A stretch of 64,000 nucleotides of DNA from the NCBI RefSeq assembly GCF_030646165.1, contig NZ_JAUTDO010000017.1:1-64000 (forward strand). The letters run 5' to 3'. This DNA is from Conexibacter sp. CPCC 206217. GTDB taxonomy: Bacteria; Actinomycetota; Thermoleophilia; Solirubrobacterales; Solirubrobacteraceae. Under the pieces are notes generated by a model. It was not told where the DNA came from. It made no database searches and was given only the letters and a program-made list of their open reading frames with translations. Position numbers and translations under genes: made by a program. This document shows, in pieces, positions 8,512 to 15,886 of the stretch; within the stretch, counting starts at the first letter, position 1; every line of letters begins with the position of its first letter.

Positions 8512-8557
8512 GGGTTGGGCGCCGGTGCACCCGGGGGGGCACGCCGGCGCCCAACCC
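8512..8557. terminator. Strong 14-bp hairpin, possible terminator
   Basis: A perfect 14-bp inverted repeat (GGGTTGGGCGCCGG / CCGGCGCCCAACCC) flanks an 18-nt C/G-rich spacer. On the minus strand it is followed by TTGTGTT. It lies 135 bp beyond the stop of the minus-strand TetR gene at 8692 and may be its second terminator or insulate the next gene. Confidence 0.45.
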
Positions 8558-8603
8558 GATCCCCCTTCGAAATCTCGTGGCTGTGGTGGCCGCTGGTGGC
8601 ACG

Positions 8604-8635
8604 GGGCTCGCTCGCCGGCAACGGCGGGCGAGCCC
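8604..8635 (-). terminator. Probable terminator hairpin of the downstream TetR gene
   Basis: A 14-bp stem (GGGCTCGCTCGCCG / CGGCGGGCGAGCCC, one G-T wobble) with a GCAA tetraloop lies 57 bp past the stop of the TetR gene that ends at 8692. There is no T-tract, which is common for terminators of GC-rich actinobacteria, but this reduces certainty. Confidence 0.5.
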
Positions 8636-8691
8636 TCAGCCGCGCCGCAGACCGCCCGGCAGGCGGCCCGCGCCCGGTGCGCTGCGTCCGC

Positions 8692-9348
8692 TCAATCGCC
8701 CGCCCGCGCCCCGCGCACGATCGTCAGCAGCGCGTCGGCGGTGCCGTGCGCGTCCTGCGCGCCGGTGCCGAGGCGCCGCATCGTCAGGCCGATCATCAGC
8801 GCGACGACCGACGGCGCGTGGCGTGCCGGCTCGGGCACGCCGAGCGCCTCCAGCACGGCGGTCGCGAAGTCCTCGTAGGCCGCGAAGCAGCGCGCCGAGG
8901 CGTCCTGCAGCGCCGGGTCGCGCGACGCCTCCAGGTGCAGCTCCAGCTCGGCGACCGCGCCGGGCCGCGCCGGGTCGCTGTCGAGCAGCTGCTCGACGGC
9001 GACCGCCGCCTGCTTCGGCGTCGCCTCCGCCGCGCGCAGGCGCTCCGCGATCGCGCCGAGCCTCGCGACCTCGCGTTCGACGTAGCGCAGCAGGCTGTCG
9101 CGCAGCAGCTCCGTCTGGCTGCGGAAGTGGTAGGTCAGCGAGCCGAGCGCGACGCCCGCCTCCGCCGCGACGCGGCGGTTCGTGACGGCGCCGATCCCGT
9201 CCTGCGCGATCACGCGCAGGGTCGCGTCGAGGATCCGCTCGCGCGTGGCGGCCGGGGCCGGCGCTGCGACCGGCGCTCGTAGCGCGGCGGCTCGGGTTCG
9301 CTGCGGGATCGGCGTGGGCGCCCCCGCGGGCGGCGTTGGCGCGGACAC
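8692..9348 (-). CDS. TetR-family regulator, divergent from an amidase
   Basis: This is a TetR-type repressor of about 218 aa if started at GTG 9348, the first reasonable start upstream of the DNA-binding domain. The DNA-binding domain runs TRERILDATLRVIAQDGIGAVTNRRVAAEAGVALGSLTYHF, a textbook TetR helix-turn-helix; the ~35-residue Pro/Ala-rich leader in front of it is atypical and could mean a later start. The C-terminal ligand domain is helical. It is divergent from the amidase gene, with a perfect 20-bp palindrome between them, so it probably represses the amidase and itself. No Shine-Dalgarno is obvious. Confidence 0.9.
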   Translation of the reverse strand: MSAPTPPAGAPTPIPQRTRAAALRAPVAAPAPAATRERILDATLRVIAQDGIGAVTNRRVAAEAGVALGSLTYHFRSQTELLRDSLLRYVEREVARLGAIAERLRAAEATPKQAAVAVEQLLDSDPARPGAVAELELHLEASRDPALQDASARCFAAYEDFATAVLEALGVPEPARHAPSVVALMIGLTMRRLGTGAQDAHGTADALLTIVRGARAGD

Positions 9349-9427
9349 GTTGGACGGGGTCGCGGACGACTCGCGATCGGCTGTCGAGGTGGGTTCGATG
9401 GTGGCGGAGCATATCCGCCGTGGCGTA

Positions 9428-9447
9428 TCGTTCGTTCGAACGAACGA
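9428..9447. promoter_or_regulatory. Palindromic operator between TetR and amidase genes
   Basis: The 20-bp sequence TCGTTCGTTCGAACGAACGA is a perfect palindrome, centred between the divergent TetR (start 9348) and amidase (start 9475) genes. Its symmetry, length and position are those of a TetR operator controlling both directions. Confidence 0.75.
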
Positions 9448-9474
9448 GATCGAACCGGATCCGTGGAGGAGCCC

Positions 9475-10935
9475 ATGGAGGCAGCCGGGAGCAGCACGCG
9501 GGACGAGCTGGCGTTCGCAGGACTGGGCACGCTCGCCGCGCTGGTGGCGGCGGGAGACGTGTCCGCACGGGAGCTGGTGGAGCTGTCGCTGCGGCGCATC
9601 GACGCCGCCCAGCCGGTCCTCAACGCGTTCCGCTGCGTGCGCGACGAGGCGGCGCTGCGAGAGGCGGCCGAGGCCGACCGCGCCCGCGCCGCGGGCACCC
9701 GCCTGCCGCTGCTGGGCGTGCCGGTCGCGATCAAGGACGACATGGACCTGGAGGGCGAGGCGACGCCGTTCGGCTGCGAGGGCGCGTTCGCGCTGCGCGC
9801 CGCCGACGGCGAGGTCGCCCGGCGCCTGCGCGCGGCCGGCGCGGTGATCGTCGGCAAGACGACGACGCCCGAGCTGGGCCAATGGCCGTTCACCGAGGGT
9901 CCGGCGTTCGGTGCGACGCGCAACCCGTGGGCGCCCGCGCACACGCCCGGCGGCTCCTCGGGCGGCTCGGCGGCGGCGGTCGCGGCGGGGCTCGTGCCGG
10001 CCGCGGTCGGCTCCGACGGCGCCGGCTCGGTCCGCATCCCCGCCGCCTGGACGCACCTCGTCGGCGTCAAGCCGCAGCGCGGCCGGATCTCCACGCTGCC
10101 CGACCCGGACCCGTTCTACGGCCTCACCTGCATCGGCCCGCTGGCGCGCAGCGTCGAGGACGCGGCGCTACTGCTGGACGTGCTCGCGGGCGGCGCTGCA
10201 GGAGAGCGGCACGCCCCGCCGCAACCGCAGGAGCCGTACGTGCTCGCGGCGCGCCGCGACCCGGGCCGGCTGCGGATCGCGCTGTCGCTGCGGATCCCGT
10301 TCAGCGCCGCGCCGGCGCGGCTCGACGCCGCGGTGCGCGGGCGAGTGCTGTGGATCGCCGGCCTGCTGGCGGAGCTCGGCCACGACGTCGAGATCGCCGA
10401 CCCCGCCTACGGGCTGATCGGCGCGAGCTTCATCCCGCGCGCGATGGGCGGCCTCGGCCGCTGGGCGGACGAGCGCGTCGAGCAGCCCGAGCGGCTGGAC
10501 CCGCGCACGCGCCACGCGATCGCGGTCGGGCGCAGGCTGCGCCCGCTGCTCGGCATCGCACGCGCGCTGGAGCGCCCGCTGCAGCGCCAGGTCGGGCGGA
10601 TCTTCCGCGACTTCGACGTCGTGCTGGCGCCGACGACGGCGCAGCCGCCGCCGCGGATCGGCGCGATCGACGGCCTCGGCGGCTGGGAGACCGACAAGCT
10701 GATGGTCGCGGCCTGCCCGTACACGTGGCCGTGGAACGTGCTCGGCTGGCCGGCCGTCAACGTGCCCGCCGGTCTGACCGACGGCGGCCTGCCGATCGGT
10801 GCGCAGCTGCTCGGTCCGGGCGGCGCGGAGCCGCGCCTGCTCGCGCTCGCCGCGCAGCTGCAGGCGGTCGAAGGATGGACCGAGTTGCAGCCGCCGCTGG
10901 GCGCGCTGACCGGCACGTTGCGCGTCGTCGCCTGA
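9475..10935 (+). CDS. Amidase-signature family hydrolase
   Basis: This 486-aa enzyme hydrolyses an amide bond using the Ser-cisSer-Lys triad of the amidase signature family. Visible residues are Lys87 (VAIKDD), the GGSSGG loop with cis-Ser at 161/162, and the nucleophile Ser185 in GSDGAGSVRIPA (usual form GSDTGGSIR). ATG 9475 is preferred over GTG 9463 because GGAGGAG lies just in front of it. It is a stand-alone enzyme of catabolic type rather than GatA, as no gatB or gatC neighbour is present. The divergent TetR gene and the shared palindrome suggest substrate-inducible expression. The substrate is unknown. Confidence 0.93.
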   Translation: MEAAGSSTRDELAFAGLGTLAALVAAGDVSARELVELSLRRIDAAQPVLNAFRCVRDEAALREAAEADRARAAGTRLPLLGVPVAIKDDMDLEGEATPFGCEGAFALRAADGEVARRLRAAGAVIVGKTTTPELGQWPFTEGPAFGATRNPWAPAHTPGGSSGGSAAAVAAGLVPAAVGSDGAGSVRIPAAWTHLVGVKPQRGRISTLPDPDPFYGLTCIGPLARSVEDAALLLDVLAGGAAGERHAPPQPQEPYVLAARRDPGRLRIALSLRIPFSAAPARLDAAVRGRVLWIAGLLAELGHDVEIADPAYGLIGASFIPRAMGGLGRWADERVEQPERLDPRTRHAIAVGRRLRPLLGIARALERPLQRQVGRIFRDFDVVLAPTTAQPPPRIGAIDGLGGWETDKLMVAACPYTWPWNVLGWPAVNVPAGLTDGGLPIGAQLLGPGGAEPRLLALAAQLQAVEGWTELQPPLGALTGTLRVVA

Positions 10936-10997
10936 GCGGCGTGCCGTGGCGGGACGCACCGCTCGCCGGCGCATCGCGCGCCTGCTCGCGAACCTGT

Positions 10998-11024
10998 TGT
11001 CACACTCCGGCGGCCTGTGTCGTC
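10998..11024 (+). promoter_or_regulatory. ECF41-type sigma promoter (TGTCACA-N16-CGTC)
   Basis: TGTCACA (10998-11004) and CGTC (11021-11024) are separated by 16 bp, 44 bp upstream of the NmrA-like gene. This matches the promoter pattern described for ECF41 sigma factors, and an ECF41-type sigma factor is encoded in this very operon, so autoregulation is the natural reading. Confidence 0.75.
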
Positions 11025-11067
11025 TCCGCATCGAAACGGTGAACGGAACGCGGACAGGAGCGCAACG

Positions 11068-12030
11068 ATGGACGTAGCGGTGATCGGAGGAACGGGGGTG
11101 CTGGGGCAGCCCGTGGTGGCAGAGCTGCTGGAGCGCGGTGACACCGTGCGGATCGTCAGCCGCAGCACGCCGGTGCCGGGCAGCGCGGCCGCGGCGCTGC
11201 TGGAGCGGGGCGCGCAGCATCGCGCTGCCGACATCCGCGACGGCGACGCGCTGGCGGCGGCGCTGCAGGGCGTCGAGACGGTCGTCGACGCGTCGAACGA
11301 CCAGAGAGCGGCGCGCGAGCTGCTGGTCGAGGGCAACCGCAGGCTGTTGGCGACCGAGGCGGCGGCCGGCGTCGCGCACCATGTCGCGATCTCGATCGTC
11401 GGCTGCGATCAGGTGCCGCTCGGCTACTACCGCGCGAAGGTCGAGCAGGAGCAGGTCGTGGCCGGCGGACCGGTGCCGTGGAGCCTGCTGCGCGCGACCC
11501 AGTTCCACCAGCTGATCGACTATCTCTTCACGGCGTTCGCGCGCATGCGCATGCTGCCGAGCGGCGCCGCGCGCGTGCAGCCGATCGATCCCGCGGTCGT
11601 CGCCGCGCACCTCGCCGACGCGGTCCACGCCGGACCGTCCGGGCGGCGGCCGGAGATCGGCGGGCCGCGCGTGCAGACGCTCGGCGAGCTGGCGACGAGC
11701 TGGCGCGAGGCGCACGGCCGCCGCCTGCCGAAGGCTCCGCTGCCGCTGCCGCCGAAGCTCGGTCGCCCGCTGCGCGCGGGTGCGCTGTGCACCGGGGCGG
11801 CCGCGACCGGGACGCCGGACTTCGCGCAGTGGCTGGCGCGCGCCGGCGAGCGGGCAGCTGGCGCCGGCGGCGGCGAGTCCGTGTCCGAGGCAAGCGGCGC
11901 CGCACGCGCCGACGCCGCACGCGACGACGCCGCACGCGACGACGCCGCACGCGACGCCGGTACGCGACGCGCTGGTGCGCGCGCTGCCAACACGCTCCAC
12001 GGCGACGTGAAAGAGTCGGTCTCGCGATGA
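11068..12030 (+). CDS. NmrA-like NAD(P)-binding protein (atypical SDR), ECF41 partner
   Basis: This 320-aa protein starts with the Rossmann motif GGTGVLGQPV and has the atypical short-chain dehydrogenase layout of NmrA/epimerase-like proteins; the catalytic Tyr-x3-Lys appears as YYRAK. It is the kind of oxidoreductase/epimerase ('COE' group) that typically neighbours ECF41 sigma factors. The start ATG has ACAGGAG at good spacing. Its stop overlaps the sigma factor start (ATGA). The last ~60 residues are low-complexity Ala/Asp/Arg and include three copies of DAARD from a 15-bp tandem repeat. Its substrate is unknown; it could sense redox state rather than catalyse. Confidence 0.88.
   Translation: MDVAVIGGTGVLGQPVVAELLERGDTVRIVSRSTPVPGSAAAALLERGAQHRAADIRDGDALAAALQGVETVVDASNDQRAARELLVEGNRRLLATEAAAGVAHHVAISIVGCDQVPLGYYRAKVEQEQVVAGGPVPWSLLRATQFHQLIDYLFTAFARMRMLPSGAARVQPIDPAVVAAHLADAVHAGPSGRRPEIGGPRVQTLGELATSWREAHGRRLPKAPLPLPPKLGRPLRAGALCTGAAATGTPDFAQWLARAGERAAGAGGGESVSEASGAARADAARDDAARDDAARDAGTRRAGARAANTLHGDVKESVSR
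11911..11955 (+). repeat. 15-bp tandem repeat, three perfect copies
   Basis: GACGCCGCACGCGAC occurs three times in direct succession inside the NmrA-like gene, encoding DAARD each time in the disordered C-terminal tail. The copies are identical, pointing to recent slippage. Confidence 0.9.
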
Positions 12031-13286
12031 GCAACCCTGCAGAGGCCGAGCAGCTCGCGGTCGCGTTCGAGGCCGAGCGGGGGTACCTGCGGCGGATCGC
12101 CTACGGCACGCTCGGCAGCTTCGCCGAGGCCGATGACGTCGTGCAGGAGGCGTGGCTGCGGCTGCAGCGCGTCGACGGTGCGCAGATCGACGATCTGCGC
12201 GCGTGGCTGACGACGGTCGTCGGTCGGCTGGCGCTTGACGCGCTCGGCTCCGCGCGCAGCCGTCGCGAGCGCTACGTCGGACCATGGCTGCCCGAGCCGG
12301 CGGTCGGCGCGGGCGGCGCGAGCGGCGAGCGACCGGTCTGGGGCGCGCAGGCATCGGCCGCCGACGCACGCGATCCGGCCGATCGCGTCACGCTCGACGA
12401 AGAAGTGACGACGGCGTTGCTGGTGGTACTGGAACGTCTCTCCCCGGCTGAGCGGACGGCGTTCGTGCTGCACGACGTCTTCGGCCTCGACTTCGGCGAG
12501 GTCGCCGAGGTCGTCGGACGCAGCCCCGCGGCCGTGCGTCAGCTGGCATCACGCGCGCGCAGACACGTCGACGAGGGGACGCCGCGCTATCCCGCCTCGC
12601 GCGAGGAACACGCGCAGATCGTCACCGCGTTCGCCGGCGCGTGGCAGGCCGGCGACGTCGACGCGCTCGTGAGCGTGCTCGACCCCGACGTCGTGATGAC
12701 CTCCGACGGCGGCGGGATCGTCAACGCGATCCGCAGACCGGTCCTGGGGCGCGACCATGTCCTCGAGACGCTCGCCGGATTGGCCCGTGCCAACAGAGTC
12801 ACCGGCCGCGTCGTGCGCGGCGCGCTCGTCGACGTCAACGGGCTGCCGGGCCTCGTACTGCACGACGGTGCGCAGTTGAGCGTCGTCTCGTGCACGATCG
12901 ACAGGGGCCGGATCGTCGCGATTGACGTCGTGCGCAATCCGCAGAAGCTGCAGCACGTGCCGCTGCCGCCGGAGGCCGGTGGACCGCCGTCCGGGAGCGG
13001 CGCCGCGGATCCGTCGGCGATCGCCGGCGAGCCGTCCGCGGGTGACGACGCGATCGAGCCGTCCGCGGGTGACGACGCGATCGAGCCGTCCGCGGGTGAC
13101 GACGCGATCGAGCCGTCCGCGGGTGACGACGCGATCGAGCCGTCCGCGGGTGACGACGCGATCGAGCCGTCCGCGGGTGACGACGCGATCGAGCCGTCCG
13201 CGGGTGACGACGCGATCGAGCCGCCCGCGGGCGACGACGCGATCGAGCCGTCCGCGGGTGACGACGCGATCGAGGAGGAGCGCTGA
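12027..13286 (+). CDS. sigJ: ECF41-family RNA polymerase sigma factor (SigJ-type) with C-terminal SnoaL-like domain
   Basis: This 419-aa extracytoplasmic-function sigma factor carries its regulatory domain in cis. Sigma region 2 lies at about 10-75 (ADDVVQEAWLRLQ) and region 4 at about 125-185 (LSPAERTAFVLHDVFGLDFGEVAEVVG). The ECF41 linker motif WLPEP is at 87-91. A SnoaL-like extension (about 195-310) carries the DGGG (227-230) and NPQK (304-307, usual NPDK) motifs known from this family, where the extension modulates activity. After residue 335 come nine 9-residue repeats (PSAGDDAIE), absent from ordinary family members. It is coupled by ATGA to the upstream NmrA-like gene and by TGATG to the next gene. 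Confidence 0.93.
   Translation: MSNPAEAEQLAVAFEAERGYLRRIAYGTLGSFAEADDVVQEAWLRLQRVDGAQIDDLRAWLTTVVGRLALDALGSARSRRERYVGPWLPEPAVGAGGASGERPVWGAQASAADARDPADRVTLDEEVTTALLVVLERLSPAERTAFVLHDVFGLDFGEVAEVVGRSPAAVRQLASRARRHVDEGTPRYPASREEHAQIVTAFAGAWQAGDVDALVSVLDPDVVMTSDGGGIVNAIRRPVLGRDHVLETLAGLARANRVTGRVVRGALVDVNGLPGLVLHDGAQLSVVSCTIDRGRIVAIDVVRNPQKLQHVPLPPEAGGPPSGSGAADPSAIAGEPSAGDDAIEPSAGDDAIEPSAGDDAIEPSAGDDAIEPSAGDDAIEPSAGDDAIEPSAGDDAIEPPAGDDAIEPSAGDDAIEEER
13032..13274 (+). repeat. 27-bp coding minisatellite, nine copies
   Basis: Nine consecutive 27-bp units encode PSAGDDAIE at the C-terminus of the sigma factor. Units 1-7 and 9 are essentially identical at DNA level; unit 8 has PPAGDDAIE with two base changes. 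The period is a multiple of three, so copy-number change would lengthen or shorten the acidic tail without a frameshift. Confidence 0.97.
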
Positions 13287-13714
13287 TGCGCGCGCCTGGG
13301 ATCGCGCGCGCGGCGCTCGTCGTGCTCGCGCTGGAGGCGGTCAGCGTCGGGTTGCCGGCGGCGTTCGCGCCGCGCGGCTTCTACGACGACTATCCGTTCT
13401 TCGCCAACTGGGTCGACCTGCTGCCGCCCTACAACCAGCATCTGGTGACCGACGTCGGCGGGCTCTACCTCGGCTTCGCGGTCGTGCTCGGCTGGGCGGC
13501 GTGGAAGCTGCAGACCGATCTCGTGCGCGCCGTCGGCACGGGCTGGGCGCTGATGTCGCTGCTGCACTTCGTCTTCCACGCCTCGCACCTCGACAACTTC
13601 TCGACAGTCGACGCGATCGCAGAGCTGATCGGCCTCGCGTTCGTGCTGGTCCTGCCGGCGTTCGCGATCTGGGGCGTCGGAGCGCGCAAGCAGCCGGCGG
13701 TCGCGTCCGGCTGA
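13286..13714 (+). CDS. Small integral membrane protein (142 aa) in the sigma factor operon
   Basis: The protein has about four transmembrane helices (ALVVLALEAVSVGLPAAFA; GGLYLGFAVVLGWAAWKL; GTGWALMSLLHFVFHA; IAELIGLAFVLVLPAFAIWGV) and an exposed loop with FYDDYPFFANWVDLLPPYNQH. The His-rich segment LLHFVFHASHLDNF could bind metal or haem, but this is speculation. The start ATG overlaps the sigma factor stop by one base, and the upstream GAGGAGGAG serves as ribosome-binding site. It is probably co-regulated with, and perhaps the output of, the ECF41 operon. No family name is assigned. Confidence 0.85.
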   Translation: MRAPGIARAALVVLALEAVSVGLPAAFAPRGFYDDYPFFANWVDLLPPYNQHLVTDVGGLYLGFAVVLGWAAWKLQTDLVRAVGTGWALMSLLHFVFHASHLDNFSTVDAIAELIGLAFVLVLPAFAIWGVGARKQPAVASG

Positions 13715-13825
13715 GGGCGCGCGGCGGCGCCCGTGCCCGCCGGCTGAGCCCGCACGGCGACGGCTCACGCGCGGCCGCGCCGCTGCCGGGCGCGCCGGGC
13801 GGGCCGGGCGTGCCCACCTGCCGGC

Positions 13826-13855
13826 GCGATGACGTCGCGGGCGATGACGTCGCGG
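13826..13855 (+). repeat. Two tandem 15-bp copies in the intergenic region
   Basis: GCGATGACGTCGCGG is repeated twice head to tail. Each copy contains the palindrome GACGTC, so the pair could be a double binding site. The 237-bp gap 13715-13951 holds nothing else recognisable. Confidence 0.7.
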
Positions 13856-13951
13856 GCGTCTGTCACCTTCCGGGGCAATGGCAGACCGGGAATACGCGAC
13901 GTTCACACGACTGCAATCTCAGGCGCGTCCCCGACGGGGACCATTCAGATC

Positions 13952-15886
13952 ATGAGCGTGCAGTCTCCTCGCCGCCACCTGCGGCCCACCCGCACGGCCC
14001 TTCGCTTCGCCACGGGCTGGAGCCGGCGCCGCCGCACGGTGCTGGCGCTCGTCGCGCTCGGGATCGCCTATGCGCTGGTGATGCAGAACCTCGGCTGGGC
14101 ACAGACGGCGTACTTCGCGCAGGTCAAGGCGTTCGCCGACGGCAACGCGCAGATTGACGCGTATCACTGGGAGACGCGTGACAAGTCGTGGTACGACGGC
14201 CACTTCTACTCCGTCAAGGCGCCCGGAATGGCGCTGCTGCTGACGCCGGCGTACCTCGCGCTCGACGCCGTCGGCGCCGACCGGCTCGCCGACGACGCGG
14301 CCCGCACCGCGCGTGAGCACGGGCCGAGCCGCTGGGACTACAGAGCGCTGCCGGTCCACAACTACGGCTTCAGCGCGGTACGCCGCGACCGCATCCAGGA
14401 TCAGCTCGAACGGCAGTCGCCGATCGTCTGGGCGCTCGGGCTGCTGGGGAGCGTGCTGCCGGCGGTGCTGCTGCTGGCGCTGGTCCGCTGGGCGGGCGAC
14501 CGGCTCGTGCGCGGCGGCGGCCTCGCGGCCGCGGTCACGCTCGGCGCGGGCACGCTGATCCTGCCGTTCTCGACGCAGCTGTTCGGCCACGTGCTGGCGG
14601 CGGCGCTCGCGTTCGCGGCGTTCGCGGTCCTGTTGCGAGAACGCGCAGGACCGTCACGACTCACGCTCGTGGCGCTCGCGGGCCTGTGCGCCGGTTTCGC
14701 CGTGACGGTCGAGTACCCGCTCGCGATAGCCGGCGCGCTGATCGGCCTCTACGCGACCTTCCGCGGCGGCGCGCTCGCGACGTGGCCGGCGCGACTGCGG
14801 CGGGGCGGCGCCTTCGCCGGCGGCGTGCTCGTCGGCGTGCTGCCGCTGATGGCGTACAACGTGTGGGCGTTCGGGACTCTGTGGCACAACTCCTACACGG
14901 GCGCGGTCAGCGTGTCCGGCCGCAGCGGACACGCGCAGCTCGGCCTCAACGACTCGCACTTCTTCGGCATCAACTGGCCGGAGCCGGGCACGGCGCTGGA
15001 GCTGCTCGTGTCGGCGCGCGGCCTGCTGACGATCGCGCCGATCGCCGCCGTCGGCGTCTACGGCCTCGTGCTGCTGTTCCGTCGCGGTCAGCGCGCCGAG
15101 GCGCTGCTGGCGGGCGGGATCGTGCTCGCGTATCTGACCTACGACTCCGGCTACTGGACGCCGTTCGGCGGCGGCACGCCTGGCCCGCGCTTCCTCGTCC
15201 CGCTGCTGCCGTTCCTGGCGCTCGGCTTCGCGACCGCCTGGCGCGCGCGGCCGGCGCTGTGCGCGGCGCTGATGGGGCCGTCGCTCGTGGTGCTGCTGGC
15301 CGCCACGCTCACCCGCCCCCTGATCGGGGATCTCGACAGCGCGGGGATCTGGGCGAGCCTGATCGACTACGACCTGTTCTCCAACACGCTGCTGAGCGCC
15401 TTCGGTCTCGGCAACAGCTGGCCGACGATCCTCCCGGTCCTCGCCTGCGTCGCCTTCGCACTCGCGCTCGCGCTGCCGTGGGGGTCGGGTGGGGGAGCGG
15501 GTGCGCCGGCGGATGACGCCGCGCGCTTGGGAAGTCGCGACGAGCGCGACCTCGCGGCGTCGCTGCGCGCAGGCGGGTCGGCCGCGACGGCTGCGCCTGC
15601 CGGCGCAGCACGCGTCTCACGGCGCGACGTCGTCGTCGCGATCGGGGCCCTGGCGCTGTGGTTGGCGATCGCGGCGACGGCACCGGCGCTGTGGGACGTG
15701 CCGGCGGTCGTCACCGGCGACAGCGGGGCGGCGGCGCTGTTCGCCGCCGGTGCAGCACTCGGTCTGCTGTTGCTCGCGCTCGTCGCACGTTCCCCGCGGA
15801 ACATGGCTGTTGCGGATGAAACAGATACGTCACGGACGCAACGCGGGAACACGGAAGAGCACGACGCCGTCCCGCAGTTCGCGTGA
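13952..15886 (+). CDS. Large polytopic membrane protein, possibly GT-C-type glycosyltransferase
   Basis: This ~644-aa protein has a basic N-terminus, a first helix (VLALVALGIAYALVMQNLGWAQTAYF) and then a long luminal-type loop with conserved-looking aromatic and charged residues (DAYHWETRDKSWYDGHFYSVKAPG), followed by about ten further helices. That topology, with an acidic loop after helix 1, is what membrane-embedded GT-C glycosyltransferases show, but no signature proves it. ATG 13952 is chosen for its position before the basic leader; upstream in-frame starts exist. The last 57 bp overlap the end of the convergent membrane protein gene, and the C-terminal ~120 residues are low-complexity with two extra helices. 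Confidence 0.85.
   Translation: MSVQSPRRHLRPTRTALRFATGWSRRRRTVLALVALGIAYALVMQNLGWAQTAYFAQVKAFADGNAQIDAYHWETRDKSWYDGHFYSVKAPGMALLLTPAYLALDAVGADRLADDAARTAREHGPSRWDYRALPVHNYGFSAVRRDRIQDQLERQSPIVWALGLLGSVLPAVLLLALVRWAGDRLVRGGGLAAAVTLGAGTLILPFSTQLFGHVLAAALAFAAFAVLLRERAGPSRLTLVALAGLCAGFAVTVEYPLAIAGALIGLYATFRGGALATWPARLRRGGAFAGGVLVGVLPLMAYNVWAFGTLWHNSYTGAVSVSGRSGHAQLGLNDSHFFGINWPEPGTALELLVSARGLLTIAPIAAVGVYGLVLLFRRGQRAEALLAGGIVLAYLTYDSGYWTPFGGGTPGPRFLVPLLPFLALGFATAWRARPALCAALMGPSLVVLLAATLTRPLIGDLDSAGIWASLIDYDLFSNTLLSAFGLGNSWPTILPVLACVAFALALALPWGSGGGAGAPADDAARLGSRDERDLAASLRAGGSAATAAPAGAARVSRRDVVVAIGALALWLAIAATAPALWDVPAVVTGDSGAAALFAAGAALGLLLLALVARSPRNMAVADETDTSRTQRGNTEEHDAVPQFA

Noticed and set aside
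13032-13274. Possible CRISPR array
   Set aside because: The 27-bp units are contiguous with no spacers, keep the reading frame and encode a peptide repeat in the sigma factor.
12549-13906. Minus-strand frame encoding a repeated SPADGSIAS peptide
   Set aside because: It is the antisense reading of the sigma factor minisatellite; repeats are open in several frames simply because the unit length is a multiple of three.
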